NCBI RefSeq assembly: GCF_000943545.1 | Contig: NZ_JTHP01000003.1 | Span: forward strand, 1 to 64,000 | Reading direction: 5' to 3' | Origin: Paenibacillus terrae | Lineage (GTDB): Bacteria > Bacillota > Bacilli > Paenibacillales > Paenibacillaceae | DNA length: 64,000 nt | Shown here: piece after piece, positions 8,813 through 15,979 of the stretch | Numbering within the stretch: position 1 is the first letter of the stretch | Layout of the letters: each line of letters begins with the position of its first letter | The notes under the pieces: generated by a model | Told to the model about the DNA's origin: nothing | The model's input: the letters and a program-made list of their open reading frames with translations, nothing else | Database searches by the model: none | Made by a program: the position numbers and the translations under genes

Positions 8813-9250
8813 TCAAAAAAATGACTTCCCATCTATAATCCAATACTGCTCAGACCGAGGCACCTCGTTCAAAAAGTTTTGATATTCCCCATTCCACCCC
8901 GCTGGAACATAATGCTCAAACGATGCTGGCTCTGGAAACAGCGAATAGAGAATTTTCTGGTCAAAATCAACATACAGCGCAGGGCTGAACTCTAACACTT
9001 CATCCTTATGCTCAATGGCATCAGCCAGCATACTGAGCAGTAAGATTAGTTCATCAGCAGCTACTCTATATTCACAGATATGCCCCAAAAATGCTCCTGC
9101 CGTTGTTTCATCCAAAATGGGAATACCAAACCGTTCCTCCATTTCTGTATTCAGAAACCAATACTCTCTTTCAGTCACATACCAGTTCCATTGTCCTTCA
9201 AAAATGACACCCACAATGATGTTTTGCGCATATTCAGGCTGTAATTTCAT
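8813..9250 (-). CDS. Hypothetical protein (145 aa)
   Basis: A soluble, acidic, aromatic-rich protein with no motif I can name. It contains repeated Trp/Tyr-rich stretches (GQWNWYVTEREYWFLNTEME and PAGWNGEYQNFL), a composition often seen in immunity proteins and small SUKH-like proteins, but no family can be assigned. It lies 29 bases upstream of the DinB-like gene in the same direction. Confidence 0.55.
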   Translation of the reverse strand: MKLQPEYAQNIIVGVIFEGQWNWYVTEREYWFLNTEMEERFGIPILDETTAGAFLGHICEYRVAADELILLLSMLADAIEHKDEVLEFSPALYVDFDQKILYSLFPEPASFEHYVPAGWNGEYQNFLNEVPRSEQYWIIDGKSFF

Positions 9251-9449
9251 AAGCTTTTTGCGCTACCCTCTTTCTCACTTTCTTGTTGTATATCATGACT
9301 TCGCAAAATATTTATTTGGGATACACGGTTCCGTTTAATGCCAATATAACAGATTCCAACGGCAGAATCGGACGTTATAGCAAGGTGTCTCCGAATAACC
9401 GTGGAGAATACAGACCCATGTATGAGCAAGCGTATATGCGAAAATCCAC

Positions 9450-9980
9450 TTACAGTTCTATCCAAAATCGGTTCATACGCTTCCCGTCTTCCTCTACGTA
9501 ATCCCAGTCCGGCATGCCCCCGTTTCGGAGGATTGTCTTTTTGGAGGCGATATTATCGGAGTCGCATACGACCAAAGCTCTGGAAATCCCCAGCTCTTTT
9601 GCTTTTTCCAGTGCCAGCGCAAGCATAGTAACAGCGTAGCTATTCCCCCGTGCGGAAGGACGGATGCCATAGCCGATATGCCCTCCGGCATTCAACAGCT
9701 TTTCGTTAAGCTCATGCCTGATGTTTACCGCTCCGACGACCTGCTCATTTGCAGTCACTAGCCAGTACGTTGAGGTTTTGACCCAGCCTTCTGGCAAGTC
9801 AATTCCATTTTCCTGATTGCTCAAAAAGGTCAGCAAGCCTTCAAAATCATACGGTTCTGTAGAAATTACCCACGGTACCATAAGCTCCTGACTCTTTTTC
9901 CATTCCTCATAAAAAGAAAGATAAGCTTCCTTCCATACTCTATCCGGCTTTACCAAGCTGACTGTTTGCACGTCAATCAC
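9450..9980 (-). CDS. GNAT family N-acetyltransferase
   Basis: The acetyl-CoA-binding region is recognisable: GHIGYGIRPSARGNSYAVTM (motif A with R/G-x-x-G/A) and ALVVCDSDNIASKKTILRNGG (motif B). These are typical of small-molecule or ribosomal-protein-like GNAT enzymes of 170-180 residues. The substrate is unknown. The start is uncertain: GTG at 9980 is only one base from GAGGA, while an in-frame GTG three codons later is better spaced. Confidence 0.8.
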   Translation of the reverse strand: MIDVQTVSLVKPDRVWKEAYLSFYEEWKKSQELMVPWVISTEPYDFEGLLTFLSNQENGIDLPEGWVKTSTYWLVTANEQVVGAVNIRHELNEKLLNAGGHIGYGIRPSARGNSYAVTMLALALEKAKELGISRALVVCDSDNIASKKTILRNGGMPDWDYVEEDGKRMNRFWIEL

Positions 9981-10067
9981 GTCCTCATATTAAAATCTCA
10001 ATTCTTCTGCCTAGTGTTCATATATCTCAATATCCGTGAATTTCCGGGCCCAATCTGTAAGCTGGCT

Positions 10068-10559
10068 CTACACCCCATAGTTTTTAACCGTTGCTTCCAA
10101 AGTTTCATTCGTGTCCTGTATCCACACCTGGCTCACCTCAAAGGTTCCGGGAGCGAAAAACAATGGGAATCTCTGCTTAAACCAATCCTGCATCGGCAGA
10201 TCGAGCGCTTCCTCCATATCCACCCATAGCAGTTCTCCTTCTGGAGGATTTTCTAGCAGCTCCCCTTCACTCGCAGTAGCCAAATAGTTAAATACCATGT
10301 ATCTTAACCCTTTGCTAGGGTCACAAAATTCGTCAATTCCTTTAAATACAATTTCCGTTACGGTTAATCCTGTTTCTTCCTTCACTTCACGAATGGCCCC
10401 ATTCACAATGCTCTCTGGAAATTCTACTTTCCCTCCTGGCGCGATGTAACCTGGAAAGCCCTTTTTATCCGGTCTGTTGAGGAGCAGTACCTTTGTTCCA
10501 TCCTGAATCATGCACATGGTATATATTTTGTGTGTTACTTCTGTGGTCAATCCGATCAT
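10068..10559 (-). CDS. NUDIX hydrolase (8-oxo-dGTP diphosphatase type)
   Basis: The NUDIX box is complete (GKVEFPESIVNGAIREVKEETGLTV, positions about 40-65), with the REVKEETG core. The N-terminus (TTEVTHKIYTMCMIQDGTKV) and total length (163 residues) fit the YtkD/MutX-like group that hydrolyses oxidised nucleoside triphosphates or related compounds. AAGAAAGGT precedes the ATG. It sits between two GNAT genes in the same direction. Confidence 0.8.
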   Translation of the reverse strand: MIGLTTEVTHKIYTMCMIQDGTKVLLLNRPDKKGFPGYIAPGGKVEFPESIVNGAIREVKEETGLTVTEIVFKGIDEFCDPSKGLRYMVFNYLATASEGELLENPPEGELLWVDMEEALDLPMQDWFKQRFPLFFAPGTFEVSQVWIQDTNETLEATVKNYGV

Positions 10560-10664
10560 ACCTTTCTTTATCCCTATTCTTTATAGTATAACTTCTAGCT
10601 TTCCAGCCGACATATTGTAGCTCTCAACTTTAACTCCCTTTAGCCGCATATATTAGAGTCCTCG

Positions 10665-11090
10665 CTAGATGTTTTTCTTATAATAATAGTGCTTAAAGCC
10701 TCGGGGGGCGTCATCAATGACGCCGATCACTTCGTACCCATACTTTTCATAAAAATCGGGTGCTTGAAAAGTAAACGTGTTGAGTTGTATAAAAGCACAC
10801 CCTTTATCTTTGGCGATTTGTTCGATCTCACCAAGCAATTGTGAACCATAGCCCTTCCCTCTGTAGCTCTGATCTATCCACAAAATATCAACCTCCACCC
10901 AGTTCCAACATAGCACACTTAAAAGACCACCGATTACCTGACCAGCGTCATTTTTGAGGGTAAGATTGATCTCCTCATACCGGGTTTGGATATCTTCAGG
11001 TATGTGTTTTGCGTTAAATTCAATCAGTTTGTTCCTGACAAATCGCGTTTCATCCCTACTACTTCGACTCATTTGAGGTTCCAGCGTCAT
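10665..11090 (-). CDS. GNAT family N-acetyltransferase
   Basis: A 141-residue GNAT protein: LWIDQSYRGKGYGSQLLGEI is motif A (R-G-x-G-Y-G), and FQAPDFYEKYGYEVIGVIDD is the C-terminal beta-strand pair, as in the toxin-associated and general GNATs. The start is set at 11090, with GGAGG nine bases upstream; the ORF extends further but without a ribosome site. Substrate unknown. Confidence 0.8.
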   Translation of the reverse strand: MTLEPQMSRSSRDETRFVRNKLIEFNAKHIPEDIQTRYEEINLTLKNDAGQVIGGLLSVLCWNWVEVDILWIDQSYRGKGYGSQLLGEIEQIAKDKGCAFIQLNTFTFQAPDFYEKYGYEVIGVIDDAPRGFKHYYYKKNI

Positions 11091-11204
11091 GGCATAAATC
11101 CTCCAATTTAAATTAAAATTTATAATCGCTTGAAATAAGATTTTCACATTAAGCTTCATCGTAGTTACTGTTTTATATTGTATAAATATTTCCATGTAAA
11201 GTCA

Positions 11205-11538
<334 letters not shown>

Positions 11539-11695
11539 AAGAGATCTGCTTCCTAGACTATAGTCAAGGAAAATCCCCGCCTCAGGACGGGGATATGAAC
11601 CCTACTCCAGACAGGAGCAAGCAAAGGTATAATTTGTTACTCTTAGCAGAGAATAAACGAACGTATTCAGAAAATCGAAAGTAGGGGAACGGTTC

Positions 11696-12274
11696 ATGAT
11701 CCGTATTAGTCATTTGATTCACGAGAGATTTCTGTTCTTATTTAAATTTTTGCATTCGCCAGCCTATGTGGGTAGTGTAACACCAAGCTCCAGATTTCTA
11801 GCTAAAAAAATGATCGAATCCATTCCATGGAGTGAAATTCATAGCGTTGCCGAGCTTGGTGCTGGTACCGGGGCAATCACTCAATACATTCCATCTGCTG
11901 CAAAGGAACAAACCAAGGTACTGCTTTTTGAGAAGGATCAGACAATGCGACGAGATTTAAAAAAGAAATTTCCGAATTATCTTTGTTACTCCGACTCCCG
12001 TGAGCTTCAACGTGCTATGCAAAATGCCGAAATTGAAAAGCTTGACTGCATTATAAGCGGGCTGCCATTTTTTAATTTCCCCCAAGCGATGCGAGATCAA
12101 ATTGTAGAACAGATTCACCTATCGCTCAAGGATCAGGGAATGTTTGTCGCCTTTCAATATTCTAAACAAATGAAGCAGCAGTTAGAGGAATGGTTTGATA
12201 TTGAGGAAATTAAGTTTGTGCCTATGAACATTCCACCCGCGTTCGTCTATGTATGCCGAAGAAAGCATGATTAG
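11696..12274 (+). CDS. Phospholipid N-methyltransferase-like SAM methyltransferase
   Basis: A 192-residue class I methyltransferase with SVAELGAGTGAITQYIP as motif I and KLDCIISGLPFFNFPQ in place of motif IV. The N-terminus (FLHSPAYVGSVTPSSRFLAK) is characteristic of the bacterial PmtA-like/phospholipid methyltransferase group, which methylates membrane lipid head groups or related targets. It is followed 11 bases later by a DedA-family membrane gene, and a joint role in membrane lipid handling is plausible. The exact lipid substrate is not known. Confidence 0.75.
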   Translation: MIRISHLIHERFLFLFKFLHSPAYVGSVTPSSRFLAKKMIESIPWSEIHSVAELGAGTGAITQYIPSAAKEQTKVLLFEKDQTMRRDLKKKFPNYLCYSDSRELQRAMQNAEIEKLDCIISGLPFFNFPQAMRDQIVEQIHLSLKDQGMFVAFQYSKQMKQQLEEWFDIEEIKFVPMNIPPAFVYVCRRKHD

Positions 12275-12285
12275 GGGGAGTGATT

Positions 12286-12891
12286 ATGGACGTTGAACAT
12301 TTAATTTCCATCATCGAACAGTATGGCTATGCAGCATTATTTTTTTCCCTATGGCTCGGGATCGTTGGGCTACCCATTCCAGACGAAGTGATTGTGATGA
12401 CTGGCGGGGCTGTAACCAGCATGGGAATACTTCAACCGTTACTCGCCTTTTTCATCGTATATCTAGGGGTTATATCGGGCTTGTCCTTAGGCTACGTATT
12501 GGGAAGATTCTTGGGCACAACCGTTCTCGATCGTTTACGACGAAAAAAGAAAATGGACAAGTACATTACATTTTCGGAAAATTTGGTACATAAATATGGT
12601 AATTTCACCATTTGCATCAGTTATTTCCTGCCGATTGTCCGTCACATCATCCCTTATATTGTCGGAATCAATAAAATGAGCTTCAAGCGTTATGCTTTGT
12701 TCTCTTACTCAACAGGCTTGATCTGGACGCTAATCTTCTTTTTACTCGGACATTTCTTCGGCGATCATGTACAAACAGCAGGAGAACTTATACATCGTTA
12801 TGGCTTACAGATCGCATTGCTTCTCATGGTACTGGCCATACTATTTTTTATAATGAAATATGTTTGGGGGAAGAAAACAACTGAGGAGTAA
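12286..12891 (+). CDS. DedA family membrane protein
   Basis: A 201-residue integral membrane protein of the DedA/SNARE-associated (VTT) family. It shows LWLGIVGLPIPDEVIVMTGG near the N-terminus, the conserved G-x-x-x-G region with basic residues (YVLGRFLGTT), and FTICISYFLPIVRHIIPYIV in the re-entrant/arginine motif. Four to five hydrophobic segments are visible. Members are implicated in lipid carrier or phospholipid flipping and membrane homeostasis. The ATG at 12286, seven bases after AGGGGG, is preferred to the GTG at 12280. It forms an operon with the phospholipid methyltransferase-like gene. Confidence 0.85.
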   Translation: MDVEHLISIIEQYGYAALFFSLWLGIVGLPIPDEVIVMTGGAVTSMGILQPLLAFFIVYLGVISGLSLGYVLGRFLGTTVLDRLRRKKKMDKYITFSENLVHKYGNFTICISYFLPIVRHIIPYIVGINKMSFKRYALFSYSTGLIWTLIFFLLGHFFGDHVQTAGELIHRYGLQIALLLMVLAILFFIMKYVWGKKTTEE

Positions 12892-12977
12892 AGATAGAGT
12901 ATAATGAAGGATAGCTCTATTAAATTCAAGAAGACGTTTTTAAGTGTTTTATCACTTTAATTATCCCTTATTTATGG

Positions 12978-12983
12978 TATACT
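12978..12983 (+). promoter_or_regulatory. Candidate -10 element of toxin locus 1
   Basis: TATACT precedes the 5' leader element GGGCGGTC (13010-13017) by 26 bases. The second toxin locus has TATACT at 15008-15013, 27 bases before the same element, so the position is conserved. No good -35 is seen in either copy. Confidence 0.4.
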
Positions 12984-13047
12984 TTTCTAGTACAATATAC
13001 GGCTATAGAGGGCGGTCGGCTAGTCTCCCAGAAGGGAGGTGATGCCC

Positions 13048-13131
13048 ATGGAGGTCAAAGATGCTATCTCTTTAATGATCATGTTCGGCATGTTCATTCT
13101 GGCGTTACTTACCTACATGAAAAAGAAATAG
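13048..13131 (+). CDS. Putative holin-like toxin, type I toxin-antitoxin (27 aa)
   Basis: A 27-residue hydrophobic peptide, MEVKDAISLMIMFGMFILAL plus a short lysine-rich end (TYMKKK), preceded by an almost complete anti-16S match (GGGAGGTGAT). This is the layout of the TxpA/BsrG/Hol-Tox type I toxins of Bacillota: one transmembrane helix with a charged tail that permeabilises the membrane when overproduced. The 5' leader AGGGCGGTC (13009-13017) is complementary to GACCGCCCT (13131-13139) right after the stop, a long-range pairing typical of such mRNAs. A second copy lies 2 kb away. Confidence 0.75.
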   Translation: MEVKDAISLMIMFGMFILALLTYMKKK

Positions 13132-13247
13132 ACCGCCCTGACTAAGGAAAACGGTCTATTTCCGACCTTATCTTACGCGGCCGACTGCTCTTTATGCAGT
13201 TGTTGTATGCTGGAGCCGTGTTAGCGCACGGCTCCTTACTTATTCTT
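13126..13247 (-). ncRNA. Predicted antisense antitoxin RNA of toxin locus 1
   Basis: A convergent transcript is predicted from sequence only. A minus-strand promoter TTGACT-18-TATAAA (13265-13294), with an alternative TATAAT at 13253-13258, points towards the toxin gene. A hairpin (13126-13161, AATAGACCG/CGGTCTATT), followed on the minus strand by a T-rich run, would end it just inside the toxin 3' end. The toxin mRNA terminator (13212-13242) lies within it, so the two RNAs would overlap at their 3' ends as in txpA/RatA. The 5' end is approximate. Confidence 0.45.
13212..13242 (+). terminator. Terminator of toxin locus 1 mRNA
   Basis: GGAGCCGTG, a six-base loop, then CACGGCTCC and a T-rich tail, about 80 bases downstream of the toxin stop. 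Confidence 0.75.
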
Positions 13248-13279
13248 ACCTCATTATAACCGATTTTATAACGTGATTA

Positions 13280-13465
13280 CAGCTATAAAGTCAAATCATA
13301 ATAATAAAATTCCTTGTCTCTGATATAGCTGTTTTTTTCATAAAACCTTAGAGCCGTCTTATTATCCCTTCCTGTTGTTAAACCCATTCCTTTGACTCCA
13401 GTTAGATAGAAGACGAAGGATACAATTGTGTAAATCCGATCAATTTATCTTCTTCTATATAATCT
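13280..13465 (-). pseudogene. Decayed GNAT acetyltransferase remnant
   Basis: Two minus-strand frames together give a GNAT C-terminal half. One reads SDYIEEDKLIGFTQLYPS; a shifted frame then reads VKGMGLTTGRDNKTALRFYE followed by KNSYIRDKEFYYYDLTL and a stop. The motifs (x-D-N-K-x-A-L-R-F-Y-E-K) are the GNAT motif B, but the region is frameshifted, lacks motif A and has no start. It sits between the first toxin locus and the structured element to its right. Confidence 0.6.
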
Positions 13466-13502
13466 GAATTTAAAAGTTACCTAATGCGCCACTGCGCAGT
13501 CG

Positions 13503-13628
13503 GATGGTGCTTCCCATCGCCACCGCCCCCGGATTTCTTGAATAAAGCCTTTTATAAGGGTAGAAATCCGGGGAGGTGATGCTTCTGAAGCGAGCTTTCC
13601 TACGGAAAGCTTTGAAAGCGATCGCTTC
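13503..13628 (+). other. Structured intergenic element with several hairpins
   Basis: Several nested inverted repeats follow one another. GATGG/CCATC comes first. Then CCCCGGATTTC (13527-13537) pairs with GAAATCCGGGG (13563-13573), with an inner CCTT/AAGG stem. Finally AGCTTTCC-TAC-GGAAAGCT (13593-13611) lies inside GAAGCG/CGCTTC. The second stem runs directly into a strong ribosome site (GGGAGGTGAT), whose downstream ORF (13576-13794, 72 codons) does not look like a real protein. It may be a regulatory RNA, or the relic of a third toxin-like locus. Confidence 0.4.
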
Positions 13629-13779
13629 GCTTGTACAGCACCATTCCGCCTACTCCGTTTTCCATGTACATTTTTTTAATTCAACTTATATATATCCTTT
13701 AGGAATAAAAACGACAGATGCCATTGCTACAAAACGATCATGTAGAAACTGTCGCGGCCTCTATATCCGATTCCTGGTT

Positions 13780-13995
13780 ATAAAATGTTTCTAAACCCCA
13801 TGAACACTCCCCAAATAAATTGAAGCTCATATCTATGTACAATATGTGTTAGTTGTTCTCCGGACATCCATGGCTTCGTATTTCCATACCCATTTTCTTC
13901 AAAATCCAGATTCTGTCTACATATTCAAAAAAATCATCCGGCATCCAATTCAATTCTAACCCGGTAAGTAACCATTATATTCTGTTTAGATATTG
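13780..13995 (-). pseudogene. Frameshifted coding remnant of unknown family
   Basis: Two adjacent minus-strand frames read as protein: ELNWMPDDFFEYVDRIW, then in a shifted frame ENGYGNTKPWMSGEQLTHIV followed by HRYELQFIWGVFMGFRNIL and a stop. Composition and continuity suggest the end of a real gene broken by a single frameshift and lacking its start. I do not recognise the family. The rest of 13996-14120 shows no gene. Confidence 0.45.
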
Positions 13996-14120
13996 TTTAT
14001 GGATTCAAAAAACAGTCTTAAATCCGTATAAAAGGGAGGTTTGAGCCGACTTAGTATGGAGTTCATGACTGCACTCCCTTAGGCATTATTTAATCTATTA
14101 CAAAGCAGAGCAGTCCTGAA

Positions 14121-14396
14121 TTACTCTTGTTTAGCGGAGTCAGAATTATTATCTTCAACTATTTCATTAACCAGTCTTTCATTTTCCAGCTCTTCATTTT
14201 TTTTATCTTCTAACTCTTTAGCTTTTTCCTCTTCAAGCTCTTTAGCTTTTTTATTCTCAAATTCTTCAATATGTTGTTCAATTAAATATTCAATCTGTTT
14301 TGCGATTGACCGCTTATCATGCTCAGCTATAATTTTAATTTTCTCAAAATTTTCTGGATTTAATCGTAGTGTGAACGCTTTTTTATTAGTTGTCAT
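14121..14396 (-). CDS. Ribbon-helix-helix (Arc/CopG-like) regulator with coiled-coil tail
   Basis: Residues 1-50 (KAFTLRLNPENFEKIKIIAE, then KRSIAKQIEYLIEQHIEEF) have the strand-helix-helix pattern of Arc/CopG/MetJ repressors. The remaining ~40 residues are a Lys/Glu-rich repeat (KAKELEEEKAKELEDKKNEE) predicted to be helical or coiled coil. GGTGAGGAG precedes the ATG. It is divergent from the small gene at 14539, with operator-like TGATxTCA repeats between them, so autoregulation is likely. It could be the antitoxin-like half of a two-gene system, although the partner is divergent rather than downstream. Confidence 0.7.
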   Translation of the reverse strand: MTTNKKAFTLRLNPENFEKIKIIAEHDKRSIAKQIEYLIEQHIEEFENKKAKELEEEKAKELEDKKNEELENERLVNEIVEDNNSDSAKQE

Positions 14397-14414
14397 CGTT
14401 TAGACTCCTCACCA

Positions 14415-14520
14415 TAGTGATTTCATTATTATAGCACTGTGAAATAACCATTTAACTCTACCTATTGACATCATAGTGATGTCACTTTAAAATGAAATTA
14501 TGATTTCACTTTGATGTCAC
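14415..14520. promoter_or_regulatory. Divergent promoter/operator region
   Basis: On the plus strand there is an ideal promoter: TTGACA (14465-14470), 17 bases, TAAAAT (14488-14493). Its spacer is filled by the palindrome AGTGATGTCACT (14475-14486). Related sites AGTGATTTCA (14416-14425), ATGATTTCACT and GATGTCACC (about 14499-14521) flank it on both sides. On the minus strand a TATAAT (about 14431) serves the ribbon-helix-helix gene. A repressor bound at the palindrome would cover both promoters. Confidence 0.65.
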
Positions 14521-14538
14521 CTTAACGGAGGAAGATAA

Positions 14539-14817
14539 ATGAATGCTATACAAGATGGCCTTAACCAGTTTATTTCTATTCGCATGGAGCATGTTGCAAG
14601 TTCCATGTTGGCCACATCCCCAGAATACGAAGATTTAATGAAAAACTGTAATCAACTCTTTTCTATTCTACATGATTGCTTGCCAAAGGAATACATACAA
14701 GCACTTTACGACTATGAAACCAATACTACCTTACTCCAAGGCATGGCTGAATCTATTATGTATGAACAAGGCTTAAAAGATGGCGTATGCCTAAACCAAA
14801 TTTTGGCTGGTGGATAA
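14539..14817 (+). CDS. Hypothetical helical protein (92 aa, DUF6809-like)
   Basis: A 92-residue, mostly helical soluble protein beginning MNAIQDGLNQFISIRMEHVA, with one Cys-rich-looking segment (NCNQLFSILHDCLPKEYIQA). Small proteins of this shape occur in Bacillus and Paenibacillus mobile regions (DUF6809-like), without known function. GGAGGAAGATAA precedes ATG, and the promoter upstream carries the operator described separately. It is divergent from the ribbon-helix-helix gene. Confidence 0.6.
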   Translation: MNAIQDGLNQFISIRMEHVASSMLATSPEYEDLMKNCNQLFSILHDCLPKEYIQALYDYETNTTLLQGMAESIMYEQGLKDGVCLNQILAGG

Positions 14818-15078
14818 TTTTCCCTTTTCGCCCTATTAGAGGAATAGAGTTACCCTTAATAGCTTACCCAAAAACCACACTCTGATTTCACGAAATGATA
14901 GGTTAAACTTTTCTGTCCATCCTGCACAATCGTTGGTGAACAGTTAACCTAGAATCTAGAAACAGACGTTTTCATTTTTGTCCTTTTTAGCAAGACTATC
15001 CATATGATATACTATGAACTAACAACAGAATGGCTTAGATGGGCGGTCGGCTAGTCTCCTGCAAAGGAGGTGATGCCT

Positions 15079-15162
15079 GTGGAGGTTAAAGATACGCTGA
15101 TGTTGATGATTCAGTTTGCAACGTTGGTGATCTTGATTATTTCCTTCAACAAAAAGAAGTAG
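15079..15162 (+). CDS. Putative holin-like toxin, second copy (27 aa)
   Basis: A GTG-start ORF (GTGGAGGTTAAAGATACG) encodes MEVKDTLMLMIQFATLVILI plus a polar, lysine-rich end (ISFNKKK). It shares the MEVKD N-terminus, single hydrophobic helix and KKK tail with the copy at 13048. The leader (GGGCGGTCGGCTAGTCTCC, 15041-15059) and ribosome site (AAAGGAGGTGATGCC) are nearly identical to copy 1. GACCGCCC (15162-15169) after the stop can pair with the leader GGGCGGTC (15041-15048). The ATG at 15073 is in frame but too close to the ribosome site. Copy 2 differs in most residues of the membrane helix. Confidence 0.75.
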   Translation: MEVKDTLMLMIQFATLVILIISFNKKK

Positions 15163-15278
15163 ACCGCCCTCAGCAAAGGTAAACGGTCTACTTCAACGCC
15201 TTTGTTAACACAGCCACCGCCCTTATAAGCGGCTGTTGTAAAAGAGTGAGGATGTTGGTAGCATCCTTACTCTTTTTT
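15158..15278 (-). ncRNA. Possible antisense antitoxin RNA of toxin locus 2
   Basis: The layout of copy 1 is repeated: a hairpin (AGTAGACCG/CGGTCTACT, 15158-15191) just inside the toxin 3' end and a second one further out. By analogy a convergent RNA should run leftwards over this interval. The minus-strand promoter is weaker than in copy 1 (TTGGCA with a poor -10), so this is a lower-confidence prediction. Confidence 0.3.
15243..15278 (+). terminator. Terminator of toxin locus 2 mRNA
   Basis: GAGTGAGGATG and CATCCTTACTC form an 11-base stem with one mismatch, followed by six T residues. Confidence 0.8.
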
Positions 15279-15442
15279 AGTATATACCTTTTGGCTATAG
15301 TTTATCACAGGAAAAACCATATTGCCAATATGGAAAATCTTTTATTCAGGCACCCAAATGTAGGATTTCCCACTAACATACTCTATTCAAATATCAGATG
15401 ACAGCATTTCATCCCAAGTTATTTTTTTGAAAGCAGGGTTAT

Positions 15443-15898
15443 TTATAAAAACCGTTGAATAACCGGGATATCCGGGGGACTAATTTCATCAGGAAGATGG
15501 TCGAGATCAAAAAATCTTAATTCCTTGACTTCATTTGGATCTTCCTTTAGCTCCCCCGTATATTCGGTGCAAATATAGGCTGTAACGACATTATATACTT
15601 CGTCCCCATGCGGGTATTTATAGTATAATTGCGGCCCGGAGAATACATCCAATAGAGTAAGGCTACCCGCCTTCAGTCCTGTTTCCTCGGCTAATTCTCT
15701 TACCGCGACCTCTTCCATAGATTCTCCCGGTTCCAATGACCCGCCTGGCAATCCCCACAAACCATTATCTGTTCGAAGTCCTAGCAGTAATTTGTTTTCA
15801 TGAAGTAATAGCACGCAAGCGCCTGCCATGATTAAGGGTCTGGTACCTACCACTTTTCTTAAGTCCATCATATAGCCCAATCTGATCACTCTTTTCAT
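15443..15898 (-). CDS. NUDIX hydrolase
   Basis: A 151-residue NUDIX protein with a complete box (GGSLEPGESMEEVAVRELAE, then ETGLKAG) beginning near residue 50. The sequence before it (LLLHENKLLLGLRTDNGLWG) is typical of MutT/ADP-ribose-pyrophosphatase-like members. The substrate is not predictable. The start is uncertain: no good ribosome site precedes ATG 15898, and in-frame ATGs at about 15871 and 15868 are possible. Confidence 0.8.
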   Translation of the reverse strand: MKRVIRLGYMMDLRKVVGTRPLIMAGACVLLLHENKLLLGLRTDNGLWGLPGGSLEPGESMEEVAVRELAEETGLKAGSLTLLDVFSGPQLYYKYPHGDEVYNVVTAYICTEYTGELKEDPNEVKELRFFDLDHLPDEISPPDIPVIQRFL

Positions 15899-15903
15899 TC
15901 GTC

Positions 15904-15948
15904 AAAAGAAGGCACCGACTCTTTTGTTGTCAAGAACGATGCCTTCTG
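15904..15948 (-). terminator. Possible terminator of the radical SAM gene
   Basis: AGAAGGCA and TGCCTTCT flank a ~27-base loop, in the gap after the minus-strand radical SAM gene. The loop is long, so this is moderate support only. Confidence 0.45.
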
Positions 15949-15979
15949 ATGTTTAGATGTCATTTGTACCTTATTCCTC

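Noticed and set aside
9247..9465. 72-codon minus-strand ORF between the hypothetical and GNAT genes
   Set aside because: No ribosome site, no motif, composition not coding-like; treated as chance.
13576..13794. 72-codon plus-strand ORF after a strong ribosome site
   Set aside because: Translation (rich in His, Cys, Arg and Tyr without pattern) does not resemble a protein; the signal is better explained by the hairpin element.
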